A stretch of DNA of 64,000 nucleotides, taken from NCBI RefSeq assembly GCF_030272615.1, contig NC_081408.1:307647950-307711949 (forward strand). The letters are read 5' to 3'. Below, piece by piece: positions 46,842 to 59,260 of this stretch. The number at the start of each line of letters is the position of its first letter. The stretch's first letter is position 1. The notes under the pieces were generated by a model. The model worked only from the letters and a program-made list of their open reading frames with translations, searched no databases and was not told the DNA's origin. This DNA is from Cryptomeria japonica. Lineage: Eukaryota; Streptophyta; Pinopsida; Cupressales; Cupressaceae. The position numbers were made by a program, and so were the translations under genes.

Positions 46842-49800
46842 TGTAGTACCCCTGCCCTAATCAATTTCTAATCTTGGTTTAATCTTGGTCAGTTTATCTT
46901 AATATAATGTTATAGTCAGATGTTTGAGTTAATGCATAGCTGTTGATGTGGTTTTCACACTAGTTGTATGCAAGTTGTTCAGTGTTCCTATTTCGTGGTA
47001 TTAATATCGGGCTAACGCTTTCATTAAGTTTATATATGTATGCATGTATGACTCTTGGCTGCAGGAGATTTCAGGTACAACGCCGCACGAGTGCGAGGTT
47101 CGTCTTCACTTGGATTTGCAGGTTTGAGTGTACCTCTTTAATCCTTAGAGTTGGATTAGGTGGTCGTAAGACCCTAGTTGACCATAGTCGTGCTCAAGTG
47201 AGCATCGTCAGTCGTCGTCGGTTTTCCTTTTTGGTTGGGTTTGCGAGTCGTCTGTCTGATCGACTTTCTTGGTTTGCATGCTTGGTGTGTTTGGTTAAAT
47301 TGATTAATTAGTCCTTAGTATTTAATTTGATTAAATATGTGTTTGTGCATTAAAGATTAATGGACTAAATTAATCGGGATTTCGTTATGTGATTTATCGT
47401 TAATTTGAATTGCTAGATTTAAATTGGGAGTAAGTTCAATTAAATAGTTAATTTAAATATTAAATGCATTTTGTATATGCTGTTGAAAAAGAAAGTTTTG
47501 TATTTAATTCCAATAGATTTAATTGTATTCTGTTGGCTTTTTAAATTAGAAAGGTTAAATTGAATTAATTGAGAAAATCAATTTCAAAATGGGAAAAGCA
47601 ATTCAATTTGTTGATATAGTTGGAAAATAGTAATTTTTGGGAATTATTTTTAAATAAAAATTTTAATTCCAAAAATTGAAATTTTTGGTCAACTCTTCCT
47701 TATAACCTAGACTTTTGGAAATTTTGGGGATGGATTTTTTTTGGAGAAAAATATAATTTTGGAAAAATATTTTGGAGGAAATTTGGGGGTTTTGGGAGGA
47801 AGAAGGTTTTTGGAGCTTGCAAGTTGGGCTCTCCTTCAAATCTCTTCCAGGAATGCGTATGGAGGTAGGAATTACCTTATTTATCTTCCTTGTTGCCATG
47901 GAAATACTCTGTTGGTTGAAAGCAAAATGCTGGTTGTTAAAGATCCAATCTTTTAAATGGAATTTTAGATTTAATTTTGGATTTGTGGGTTTAGAACTAT
48001 GCTTGTTGGCTTGTGTTCTTCAAGAAATTTAAATGGTTGCATCATTGTGATGAAAATGGTTCCTTTTGACGCAATATGGGTTTGTTGGAAAATTGTTTTG
48101 GGGTTTTTTTTGTTGTTCCTCAATTTATCTTGGGTGTTGAAACCCATTTGTGTTTGGAGAGATGAACACCCCATCAAAAAAGAAATTTGAGACCAAAACA
48201 TATCTCATTTAAACCGGATATTATTATAAATCGAAATTTTTAAAACAAAATTTGATTTGTTGTTAAAAAAATCGAACTGTGCAAAAATATTATAAATAAA
48301 CTTTTGTTGGGTTCGGAGGGCGGGGAGTGGAGCTCAACCCGCCTCCTCCTCCCCCTCTTCCCTTATCCCTGCACAGCCCGTAGCTCGCTGCGACCCTCGC
48401 GGCGGCCGCAGACTCTGCGTCTCCGCCGCGGTGGCTACAGGGAGCGGCGCATCCCCTGCGGTGGCCACAGGGCGCTGTGTTCCCTGCGTGGGAGCCGCAA
48501 GTCCTGCGCCCATCGTGCCGCCGCCGCCGCGGCTAGGGCAAGGGCCCGGTTCCCCATGCGTGTTGTTGCATAGTTTTTAAAATGTTTTTTATTCAAAAAA
48601 TATATATATATATAATACTTTAATATTATTTAATGTTTAATATTTTAATTAAGTTTTTGATTATTATAAATATTGGCATTTAATTAAAAATCCAAGTATG
48701 ATTTTTTATTAATTTATTGTATAATGTTTTAAAAAAAATACAATAGTTAATATTCAAAACTCATCTTGTTTTAATGCATATTTTGGTAATTAAATACTTA
48801 ATTTGTCACTTTTGTATTAATTATTAATTTGATTATATTTAATCAATCGCGGATTATTAAATAAATTCATTAATTAATAGTTAATTTTTGTAATTTTCTT
48901 TATATGCTCAAGGAAACAATTTGTTAATCTGGGAATGGATTTTCTTTATTTGGCTTTCCTAAATATGTATATTTCCTTGATCTGTATAGTGTAAATTGGT
49001 GTTGGAAAGACAAATGTGTAGGATTTATTTTGAACTAGTACGTTAATGATGTTTTAATTGAAGATTAAATATCTTACTTAATTGGTTAATGGTTGTTTAA
49101 ATTATATTCTTGTGAAATTGGTTAAAGAACTCGTTATGGCATATTTTTGTATGTTCGATGCAATGAACCTTAGAGAGTTAGAAAACCAAGAACAACCTGT
49201 ATCTAAATGAAGTAGATAACTGCAATCTATTATAGATCATGTAGAAAGCTTGATCGACTTTTAATGTTTAGATCAATTCGGAAAAGATTGTATCTGCTGA
49301 ATATTACCTATGCGAGTTTAATTTCTGTATTCGCTTTTGCTTATGTAATGGCAAGCCGTGCTTTGTTTGATAGGTCCCTGTTGTATGGATTGATTTGGGG
49401 TACCTGTATCAGTCCTCGGTTTCGAGCTGACTGTTGTTTTGTGGTAGTGTCGTATTTGGTCATATCCTCTATGTGGGTGTCGAATGATGATTCGTGGTTG
49501 ACCTTAGTCGGTCAGGTCTCTAGTTAGAGTACCGTCTGTCAGTGCACCTCGTATGAAGTCATGTTTGACCTAATGGTGGATTTCTCCTTCTTGAACTCCG
49601 TTCGTCTGACCATGTCTATTCCTTGGTTTTTGAGTTCGTCCGAGTTTAGTCTAGTGTCGTATGGGAAAGTGGCTTTCGATTGGGGGCCGCGCCCAAAGTG
49701 GCTGTTGGGTAACCCGTCGAAAGTGAGTCTAATAAGTGATAACCTAACAGTAGATTAGAATGTAATCTCTAAGTAAGATAAAATGTGCCTCACACATGGG

Positions 49801-51081
49801 ACGAGTGCTAACATAGACCCGACATGCTGTGAGAAGGCCTGAAATGGCAAACCATCATCCTTGTCTTCACGAGAGGATGTGTGGGTCCACATGAGGCTTG
49901 GATGGGCCGGAGGCTCGGATTAGGTTGCCAGGGTAACCCAGTGTATGGGGCCGGGACCTATGAAGACCTGCCATGGTAACCATACCAGGTTGTGTGATAA
50001 CACTTGTCCCTACGTTCGCTAGTGTGTTGTCGTTTTGTCTTGTTAGGAGCACTTTTGTGGGTCGTCCTTTTGTCTATGCCCTTGTGAGTACTTGGTTTCA
50101 TGTTAGACCTTGGGTGGTGATGACTTAGTTTTGTGGATGCTCCATTGGACCTTTGTTTTAGCTTTGATTATGTTCAGCTGGATCCTTTCCTTTTCAAGGA
50201 TCATTTATGTATTAATTGACTGATGCGGTCGCATGTATATTGTTTATGTTTCACCTTGATGGCCAAATTGTAATGGTGTAACCTCATGTATTCTTAACTG
50301 TATTAATTATCGGAGGGGTCTTGCAGTTGAGCAAACCTGGAGATGTAGCCCTTTAGGGGTGAACTCCGAGATCATTATGGTGTTATGTGATGTTATTCTC
50401 TTATGTTTCCCTTATTCAACTTTATCATGTATGAATAGCTTATGTTAGCATGTATAAGTGGATAAGATGGAATTAACTTTAAATGCTTATATGCAGTCCT
50501 TTCTTGAATGCCATTTTGATTGAATGCATAAGTGGTTTAGATGAGATTTATCGTAGATGCATGTATGCAATCGTCTTTTTTTAAAAATGCAATTAATTGG
50601 TATATGAAAGAATGTAACTTAGAGTAATGGAATATATTCAGTTGTTGTTAAGGAAATTAAGTATGCTTGAAAAGATCTCATATGTTTATGATGAAATTCT
50701 AGTGTGTTAGAATATTAGATGTATGGCTTGTATTTTAATGAAAAGCTTGAATGAAGATTATGAAAAGATCTTAATGGATGAATCTTTGTTTGTGATTTAT
50801 ATTTCCATCTTCTGAAAGAAATTATCCCGATTAAGAATTATCTCGTTATTAAGATAATCAACTTATTGGATTAATTGTGTGAGTTAAGTGAATTGTGAAA
50901 TTTAAGTAATCTTGTTGGGAAACTCTATAGGTGTTAGTTGATGTCTTCCGCTATGTAATTCTGAATCTTTGATATCTTGATTGTATCTTAATGTGGTGTA
51001 ACTTTTAAAAAAAAAAAATTTAGTGCACTCTATTCTTGTGTTTTGGCTTATCCCTTCAGGGTTTCCTGGCGGGGCATTACA
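46842..51081 (-). mobile_element. Solo LTR, about 4.2 kb (copy B), inserted in the large reading frame
   Basis: The reverse complement begins TGTAATGCCCCGCCAGGAAA and ends CAGGGGTACTACA, matching copy A (20811-24910) end to end in opposite orientation. A perfect 5-bp target duplication AATCT flanks it (46837-46841 and 51082-51086). It interrupts a minus-strand coding frame that reads in phase across the target site. By eye the terminal about 100 bp of the two copies are above 90% identical. No internal retrotransposon domains are present. Short frames within it (for example 49264-49527 or 47741-47956) are chance or LTR-specific and are not supported as genes. Confidence 0.87.
48309..48572 (-). 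other. GC-rich island inside solo LTR B
   Basis: About 265 bp packed with CpG and short GCGGTGGC(C/T)ACAGGG-type repeats, at the same offset from the LTR end as the island in copy A. The core differs strongly from copy A while the sequence on both sides is well conserved. Confidence 0.75.
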
Positions 51082-54000
51082 AATCTACTATATAATATTC
51101 ATAGCACTTCAAGAGGTCTCAGAAGGGTGGATGTTCTTAAAGAACTTTGGCTATGCATTGGTCTATCGTATCCACCTTCATCTCCAAGATATCAACATAC
51201 TTTTGTAGATTGTCGGGATCTTCACCTCCTAATATGTCCTCTCCCTAAACTACATCTTCACCCAATCCTTTGATCTTTTTCATAATTTGGCCGCCTTTGA
51301 GAATCCATTAGATCGAGTCTTCCATTGTTTAGTATGAATGATGAGACCATTTTTGAGGAGGTGGGAATCTTCATATATCTCCATAGTATCTTGAAGGAAC
51401 ATCCTCACCTTACTGAGCATTGACACAACTCACTTCATTTCATATATTGCTTTCACCTCCTCCCATGGGAGCGATGAAGTGCAAGGAAGAACATCCTCAG
51501 ACCTTGAGTCCAATGACTTCGACATTTTGATGAGTAGCTTCATGTATTGCTGCAGTTGCACTTTAACTTCACTTTTTGAGTTGTGCTCTTTTTCTATTCT
51601 TGATTTAATGGAAGCGGTGGCTACATCCAAGGAGGCTATCTCTCCCCATTTGGTTTTTTTGATTAGATTGACCTATGAGATATGGTATTTCAAGGGTCCT
51701 TTGGGGTTGCAACATTGGCTATGACATCACCCAAATCAATCCCTAAAAGATGATATATGGAGAGTCCTGGCCCTTTTGGCCTTCCTTGGTGATTCAGTTA
51801 TCACATCTTGTAAGGTAATGCTAGGGAGGATAAGTTTCTTCTTCTTCTGAAAGTTGAAGGTCAACTATTGCGGCATACTATCATCCTCATTTATGCCTTG
51901 GGTTGTTACTTCAACAGTAACCATGTGTGATCCTATTTGCCACTCTTGCACTTTATCTTCTTATTGTTCCTCATTTTGAAGCTATTCATGTGGTTGTTTC
52001 TATGTGGGATCTTCATGTTGTGGAGGAGGTTGAGATATTTTCTTAGCTAGGTTTTCTTGGAGAACCTATTCAATCTTTGGTTGTTGGGAAAATTCCTCCA
52101 GTTTTTCACCAACCTCTTGTCCAAAGGCTTTCTTTTGATTTTCCTCCAGTTGCTTTTGTTTGTCTCCTTTCAATTTCTTAAAGATCCTCTCTTAATCCTT
52201 AGGGCTTAGCACCATGAGTTCATCATATTCATAAACATCCATGGTTTATATTTGGGTTTGAATGGTTTGTACCTGGGGATGATCTATTGCTTGGTCCTTA
52301 GGTTCTACAACCTGTTGCAATACTACTTCCTCTTGAACTTGTTTGCAAGTGGATTGCTTATTCATTTTCTCACCTTTCTTCCTTTGACCAATCACTGAAA
52401 TGGGATCATCATCTTTATTGTAATTAGACTCAATGTTGTGAATAGTGACCTACTCATGAGGTGCAATGATAGTTGATACAAGTGTTTGAGAGGGAGGAGG
52501 GGCTTGTTTCTCAACTTCCTCTACTCATGATGTAGTTTCTCCTGAAATAATTCTAATGGAAGGCACAATAAGGGTGATTGAAGATTGAGAGACCTCTTGC
52601 AATCCAGTTGTTATTCCATGTTCAACTATGGTCTTAAGGAGTTGGGACTCCTTCATTTTGACATCAAGTTGCTTCATTAATTCACCTTTATCAATAGTTT
52701 GAGCAACAACTTCTAGGTCCATAGGAGTATTCTTTCTAGATTCTGATCTAGTCCTTATTACATACGCCTTGGTGGTCTTTGATTGAGGATTTCTTGTAGC
52801 TTTTCCTTTCTTTTCCTCCTTGGAGGCACTGGGACGAATCCTTAAGCTTAGACATTACATTGTCTTGTCTACCACTTTCTCAGTGACTGTATCAATATCA
52901 ACTTTCTCTTGTTCTGACCACCTAATTGGAGAAAGAGGTTTCTTATCTACCCCAATTTCCTTGTAGGTTGGATCAAATATTTCTCCATCATCCCTGAGGT
53001 CATTAGGAATGTTTGGTTAAACATTAAAAATCCTAATCTGAGGGACTGTTAGCTTGTAGTATCTTCTTTCCCTTGCTTTGAAGCTATCAAGCATACTTGC
53101 CCAAAAGTCTTTTAAAGCCGACAAGTGGCCCAAGTATGATACTAGCATCATTTGTTTCACCTTACCAAGTGGATCATATCTATCTCTATCATAATCAAAT
53201 TAATTTAAGCTAAGATCCTCCAATTCATGTACAATTGAATTGATAGCTTGTATGTTCTGGCATGAGTAATATCCGAGGACAATTCAAAATGTGTCTCCAG
53301 TCTTATGCTTAAGGGTCAAAAGGGATTAGAGCCTGAAAATTTGCCTTGCATATTCAAGAATAATTATTCGGTCACTGCAGTATCGAGGGACGTAGAAGGG
53401 ATTTTCTGTAAATTCACCTACTCAGATGTAAGTAGAGGGTTGGTTTTGGAGGAACCATGTATCCCATTCTTGTACTACTACCATAGCCTCGAGGGAGATG
53501 TGGTACCCTACATCACCCATCAGCTTACAAATCACTGCATAAATGAAGGCATCGTTTATTCTTTTAAGGTGGAATTTAGCTTGTTGACTGGGGAGATGAG
53601 TCTAATACTCCCATACTCTTTTCTACCCTGGTTCCTCTCCTAGCCTACCTGCAATATTTAATGATGGGTACTTACCACTCATTGCTACCACGCAGATTAC
53701 ATAAGAAGTCATAAAGAACTTCTTTGTTTCCAATACCATGCACAATTGCTCATGGATGTTATTTGAAATTATTTGTGCCCAATCAAAATGTTCTTTGCTT
53801 ATCAACATGGTATGTGTATAATGAAACATACATAAGTCTTAATGCGTGCAGTTCAGATTTCTAAAGGCATGACTAAGCATGATAATAAGATCCATTGGTG
53901 CAACCTTGAAATATATCCTCAAAATATTATCAGATGCCTTCAACCTGGATATTATTGGCTCCTCCATCCATGCCTCATTTATGTGGAATCTATTATTTAT

Positions 54001-54240
54001 GGCCTGTTGATTGAATATGTTTTGATTAAGTAAAAATAGGTTTTTGAAAGGAACCCGAACCTTTTTACATATCAGGAAAAAGATAAAGCATTAAAGTAGA
54101 AAAAAACCATGCCTGATCACCCAAACAAAAAACAGTTCCCAACCAAACCAAAAAGGGAACTCAAAATACATAGAGCCACTCAAAGACAAAAAAAGGATAG
54201 AAAAAGGACAACACAAAGACAAAGACAGAGACCAAGACAA

Positions 54241-55875
54241 CTAAATATTTTTCATAATATCTTCTGCATGAATCACCATCTTCTTCATGTTGTCCACAGA
54301 GGTCTTCAATTCATCCAGCTCTCGTCCCTTGATATCACCCTGATTCCTGGTGTTGGCCATAGTTCTCTTCTCATGACCTTTTTTCTCCATTTGGTCCTTG
54401 TCGCCCTCTTTGTCTTTAATGTTATCAAATCTGTTTATCAGAATATCCATATTATCCACATAGGCCTTAAGAATTTGGAAATTCTGCTGAGGAATCCTCT
54501 TCAAAGTTAATTCCATTTTGTCAACTCTATTGACCAGGTTGTTCATGGTAGTTTCCAGCCCGTTCGCCTCTCTATTCCCTTCCATTTCCTTAACCTTCTT
54601 TTCTGTTTCAATAATCTTACCGACCATGCTCTCAATAGCTTCAACATTATTGATCACAACCACTAATTCTTTAACATATTCAGAAAGAGGCTTCTTGCCT
54701 ATCGTAGCATTTTTTATAACATTAGTATCATTCTTCAGGTTGCTGATATCTTTCACAATTTTGCTAATAGTATCACAAAATCCCTTAATACCATCATTAT
54801 CCCCATGACAATCACTAGGATTTCCCCTTTTATTCTCTTGGCCCTCATTCTGCAATCCTTGAGTACTCATTTCCTCACCACAACCCACATCCAGAATCTC
54901 ATCCTCCTCCTTACCCTTCATATTGTCATTTTTTCCCTCCTCTGCATCCTCATCAGAAGCTATCAAAATTTGTTTTTTAGCCTTGTTAGCTTCCCTACTG
55001 GTATTCTTGTTCCTCTGGGTTTGTTTTCTCGTTCCCTTTCCTTTCTTGCTTTTGATGAATTTCTCCTCAAAGGAATCATCCTTGAAGTCCAAGAGATCAG
55101 AATAAACCACAATCCTCTTTCTTTTCCCCTCATTCCTCCCCTTTTTTGTAAGATCCTCTGACTCACCTTCAGTTTTTGAGTCATTGTTGAAACCACTATA
55201 CTCACTTTTCGTGTCATCATCCCTGGTATTTTTACCTCTAATTGGTTTCTCTATGGATTTACCTTTCAATAATTTATAAACTAAAACCATAAGACCCTAA
55301 TGAAGAGCATTGTCCCCCTAAGGGTCTTTCTACATTTCTTTAATGGTGTGATCCATGGAACAAGCTAAATAATAGGGTAGGATGACCTTTTCACCATGGC
55401 GGAAGTGGTTGAGTAGCACGAAATGGTGCTCGTAAGCCCTCGTGAATCTTCCATCCAGAGTAATGTAGGTTATGGTAGCAAACAACACGAACCTCCATGG
55501 CGTTCAGATACGCTTGGGGGAGTGGTAGGAGTTGTCCACCTTCACCATTTTCTTCTTTTCACCATCCATGATAGGAAATCTATCCGATGCCTTATCAGAG
55601 ACACTTTGATCTCTACAAAACTTAATACCATATTTCACCATCCCCATAGCTTCTGCAATGATATCTTCATCCACCATCATCATCTGGATGCCCACCAAAA
55701 CTTTGCCATTCTTCCAATTCTTTATAAAATGCTTGGTAACTATTGGGTCTTTACCACAGAGCCTCTTTATGAAAACACTTAAGCCCCCCTCTTGTAGAAT
55801 CTCCCAAACCTCTTTATTCTTCTTCTAATCCGAACATGAGGAACTTGGTTCAAACCTCTTTTTGTTCCCTCCCAT
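54241..55875 (-). pseudogene. LINE ORF3 homologue, single frame with about five stops
   Basis: From ATG 55875 (MGGNKKRFEPSSSCSD) to TAA near 54241, about 544 codons in one uninterrupted frame apart from about five in-frame stops. All the stops are in the first 195 codons, mostly TAG with one TGA near 55503. The last 349 codons are fully open. The N-terminal part parallels the other ORF3: KHFIKNWKNGKVLVGIQMMM, IIAEAMGMVKYGIKFCRDQS, YITLDGRFTRAYEHHFVLLN and HFRHGEKVILPYYLA. A Lys/Glu/Asp-rich linker with nuclear-localisation-like basic runs (KGRNEGKRKRIVV, KKGKGTRKQTQRNK) follows. The C-terminus is a long heptad-like helix (VEAIESMVGKIIETEKKVKE, NNLVNRVDKMELTLKRI). Predicted role is unknown; a coiled-coil partner or RNA/chromatin-binding accessory factor is conceivable. 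Confidence 0.8.
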
Positions 55876-56165
55876 TTTTCCTTCAAAATCACTGGAATTC
55901 CTAATCTCTGCTCTGATATTTCCTCTCTGGTTTCTATTATTGCTCTGAAAAACAACTCAGAATCCGTGCCCTGTTAATATGATAAGGCTATTAAATAAAT
56001 ACTCATCACCACCGTTGTAAACCTTCGTTGAAAAAAGGGGGAAAAGCATTAGGAATTATGATTAATGATGCCATGTTGCCTCATCTAGATATGGTCCAGT
56101 TCGAACAAGGATTTCGCCTCACATGCAAGTTTACTCTCCCCATTAATGGTAATGATTTTCTCATA

Positions 56166-57450
56166 TTAGTAGGCGAGGTTGGCTGCCCAGTAAGCACATG
56201 AGTTAGCTTCCCTATAAACATGTGTGAAAACATACATATCAAAGGTTTCACTTATTCCCTTCGCAACTTTAATAGCATTATTTATAGACCAAGAGGGCGG
56301 GAACACCTTATTCAAACAGTTTATGATATTCAAAGAGTCACCTTCACACCATACTCTAGTACAATTGGCTTCCTTTGCTAAACCCATCCCATGATAAGCA
56401 TCCATGGCCTCAACAACATGATTAGTTGACTGCCAATAGGGATACATTTAATGGTTTTGCATTTTCCCCATTCATCTCTTAAAACTACACCACACCCCGC
56501 ATTGCCAGGGTTACCCTTTGAAGCACCATCAAAGTTGATTTTCATCCATCCATGAGGAGGGCTTTCCCATTTCACACCTTCTCTAGGATTAGCCTGAAAG
56601 ATGTCACTTCCCTTTAATCTCCAATTCTTGAAAATAATATGATCATCCTGATCTTTGGGGTTGGCTATTCCACCCATGATGTTGATATTCTCTACTATAT
56701 TTTGTTTGATTTTCTCAAAAATTATTTGAGCCTTAGATGCCTTCTCTCTGAACACTCTTTCATTTCTCTCTTTCCATATTCCCCAGCAAATATGAGGTAA
56801 ATCCAATCTCCATAACAAAATTATAGACTTATTCCTCGAGGGGTGAAGCCATGAATTAAAAACCTCTTGGACAGATTCCAGAAAGACCCAAATGATATTG
56901 AAGTAATCCAGACATCTAGCCCAAATGTCAATAGAGAAGGGACAATGGAAGGACAAGTGGTTAATGGTTTCCTCTTTCTGCATATAAAGAAGACAAACAC
57001 TAGGCATACATAATCCTCTAATTTTGAGGTTATCAATAGTCAATATTCTATTTTAAAGGACAGTCCAAAAAAAAATATTAATTTTGGGAACTAGGCCTTT
57101 CACCCAAGCCTTAGCCCATGAAGGACTCTCCAAATTAGAAAACTGTTGATTATAGAGAGAGGTAACAAAAAATTTACCATTTTCTGTAAGTTTCCATATT
57201 AGCTGGTCATCATCATCCACCACCACCATGGAATTCATAATTTTGTTTAGATTACCAAGGGAGGGATCAACTGGGGATAATTCCTTCCACTATCCATCAT
57301 TCCAGTAGTCACCCACCATAGTACCATATTTTTTCCTTACACTAATCTTGAAATTTGCCCCAATCAAGGCTATCACTCAATGGGAAGTCAAGCAACCAAG
57401 AGTCTTCCTAGAATTTAATGAAATTACCTTTCCCCACCTTCTATTTCACA
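56166..57450 (-). pseudogene. LINE ORF2 remnant: connection region and RNase H
   Basis: Minus-strand pieces: LIWKLTENGKFFVTSLYNQQ and GLVPKINIFFWTVL (connection), LLYMQKEETINHLSFHCPFS (zinc-finger-like), LPHICWGIWKERNERVF, then RNase H with NFDGASKGNPGNAGCGVVLR. A frame change near 56400 follows, then NHVVEAMDAYHGMGLA, CEGDSLNIINCL and REANSCAYWAANLAY. In the last motif Tyr replaces the usual Asp (A-D-x-x-A-N). The stop at 56166 ends ORF2. Truncated at its 5' side within the region after RT. Confidence 0.85.
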
Positions 57451-57959
57451 CCTGTTGATTGAATATGTTGATTGCCTCTTCTTCAGTGGTTTGAAGAACC
57501 TTGTCAAACTGAGGGATTCCAAAAGTCATGCTGAACATGTCTGGCGAAAGATCAACTATCACATTTCCATTAGTGTCCTTTTAATTATGAGTATCTTTAT
57601 CATAGTGTTGGGTTATAACAAGGTTTAATTTAGGAGATTGCACTCCATAAGACTAGATCTTTTGATTCTTCTATATGGTGCATTGAGATTCAGTTGAGCC
57701 ACTTCTTTACTAATTCTTCTATCTCGATGTGGCAAATTTTAGTATCAGTGACCCACCGCACTTCATTCTCAAACTTTGAGACCAAAGTCTGTCCCTGATA
57801 CTAGTACTTCATCGTTGGGGGATTCTTTTCGAGCTTGATTTCAGTTATGGTCTTCTTTCGAGGGGTGGCTGATGTTTCCATAAGATTTTCTTGGTCTACA
57901 CAAAAGAATACTCATAATGACTACCTAAAAAGATTAATTTAAAGTAAGATTTTCTGAAA

Positions 57960-59260
57960 TCCAAGGGTTCTGAGGTTTTGAAGTCAAAAGGAGTCCATTA
58001 TATAAAAATTCTGGGATCCTGTGACTCTAGAATCCCTAAGCTTGGAAACTCAAAATGAAGCCTATTATACAAAAATTTTGAGATCCTGATATTAAGAAAT
58101 CCCAAAGCATGGAAACTCAAAATGAAGCTCATTTCTGGGTTCCAAAATCTCGAAATGACTTTGAAAAATAAGACTAAACCTTCGAGTTTCAAGACTCCAA
58201 AATCCCAAAGTTGGTAATAGAGGGAAAATAGGAACTTCAGAATTTCAAGGTTTCGGAGTTCTGAGGCTAAAAAAACATTGGAAACCTAGCTTCAGGATTC
58301 CGGGATCTCGAAGTCCCGAAGCACTCAAGGAAGCAACAAGACAAACTCCAAGACTCTGAGGTTCCAAAGTTCTGAAATCAGCAAAAGCAAAAGCTGAGGA
58401 CTTTGAAATTTCGAGAATCTAGAGTTTCAAAGGTAGGAGGCAACAAGAAAAAGAGAACTTAGGGATTTCAAAAACTTGGGGTCCCGAAGTTCAAAAGAAG
58501 GCCAAAAGGAGGGTTATGGAACTTCAGAAACACAAAGTTCCAAATTCGAAAGAAAACCCTAACTGTCGACAAAATCGACTTATTTGCAAAAACAAAACCC
58601 CAACCTACAAGAACCACAAGCATGAAAAATGAAAAGCAAAGAAAAGAAAGAAATACAAAGAATGAGGCTAGAACACCAACCTAGATGAGAAGCAAAGGGG
58701 AAGACAAAGTGCATCGATGGAAGACTAAATCACCAAGGAGTAGTGAGAATTTAGAGGGATGTCATGTGCAAATGAGCCAAAATCCCCCTTTGAAGGGCAA
58801 TTTATAGTCTCCCTAAGCGCGAAAAACAAAACACGCTCTGGGATTCTAGGGTTTCGGAACCTCAAAGTCACTAGCTAAGTGACTCCAGGACTTAGGGGTT
58901 CCAGAGTTCCGATGCAAAATAAAACAAACAAACAACCAAAAAAAGGTAGGGATTTCGGGAGAGTCTTGAAATCAAAACAAAATGGGCAAAAAGGATTTTG
59001 AGACTTCGAAGTTCCAAAATTGAGAGAAAGAAAATAGAAAGTTGAGATTCCAGAGGATTTTAGAGTTTCGGGATCCTGAAGTTTCCAAAGAGGAAACAAC
59101 ACAAACTTCAAGGTTTTGGTAACCCGAAATCCCAAAGGGGACAAGAGAAACAAGGGCCAAAAACACACTTCGAGATCCTGGTTCTGAAGTGTGAGGAAGA
59201 AAACAAAGGACTTTGAGGTTTCGGGAACCCGAAACTCCAGAGAAGAAAAACAAAAAGAGG
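57960..59260. repeat. Degenerate tandem array with palindromic TTCGGGA/TCCCGAA cores
   Basis: Roughly 55-70-bp units repeat with strong divergence over two blocks (about 57960-58560 and 58840-59260). They carry variants of cttcgagattncgg, gatcccgaag, gttccgaagttc, and spacers such as aagcaacaagaaaaaga. The core words are self-complementary. A 161-codon minus-strand frame at 58875-59360 runs through the second block and simply reflects the repeat (RVPETSKSFVF, RVTKTLKFVLF). The array lies just upstream of the minus-strand frame starting at 57881 and may be its leader or LTR sequence. The interval 58561-58839 is non-repetitive. Confidence 0.7.

Larger units (their letters stand above)
54022..57450 (-). 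mobile_element. 5'-truncated LINE of the three-ORF type, with 19-bp target duplication
   Basis: Minus-strand LINE bounded by a perfect direct repeat CCTGTTGATTGAATATGTT at 54003-54021 and 57451-57469. It is truncated in the region after RT. In order it has the zinc-finger-like connection region and RNase H of ORF2 (to 56166), a spacer of about 290 bp, ORF3 (55875-54241) and a 3' UTR whose last bases resemble the LINE at 36431-44105. It inserted into the large minus-strand frame at 46622-57881 in the same orientation. The perfect 19-bp duplication suggests a comparatively young insertion. Confidence 0.93.
46622..57881 (-). pseudogene. Large unrecognised minus-strand reading frame, split by a solo LTR and a LINE
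   Basis: Starts at ATG 57881 (METSATPRKKTITEIKLEKN) and ends near 46624. Removing the LINE (54022-57450) and solo LTR (46842-51081), each with one target copy, leaves about 3.6 kb, roughly 1,190 codons. Coding character continues across both gaps: LQTTEEEAINIFNQQ on one side and AINNRFHINEAWMEEPIISR on the other side of the LINE, and CYEYYIV / DLLGKYDIGLMQAKALKYEI across the LTR, in frame. Other parts: FDWAQIISNNIHEQLCMVLE, VVVQEWDTWFLQNQPSTYI, MMLVSYLGHLSALKDFWASM, ARERRYYKLTVPQIRIFNV and a Glu/Gln/Lys-rich region at 51430-52700. It has the feel of high-copy conifer proteins probably encoded by a transposon, but I recognise no enzyme motif. Several in-frame stops and frame breaks are present, so it was probably dead or dying before or after the insertions. 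Confidence 0.65.

Noticed and set aside
53305-53643. 112-codon plus-strand frame
   Set aside because: Antisense shadow of the minus-strand coding relic, which reads sensibly there (VVVQEWDTWFLQNQPSTYI).
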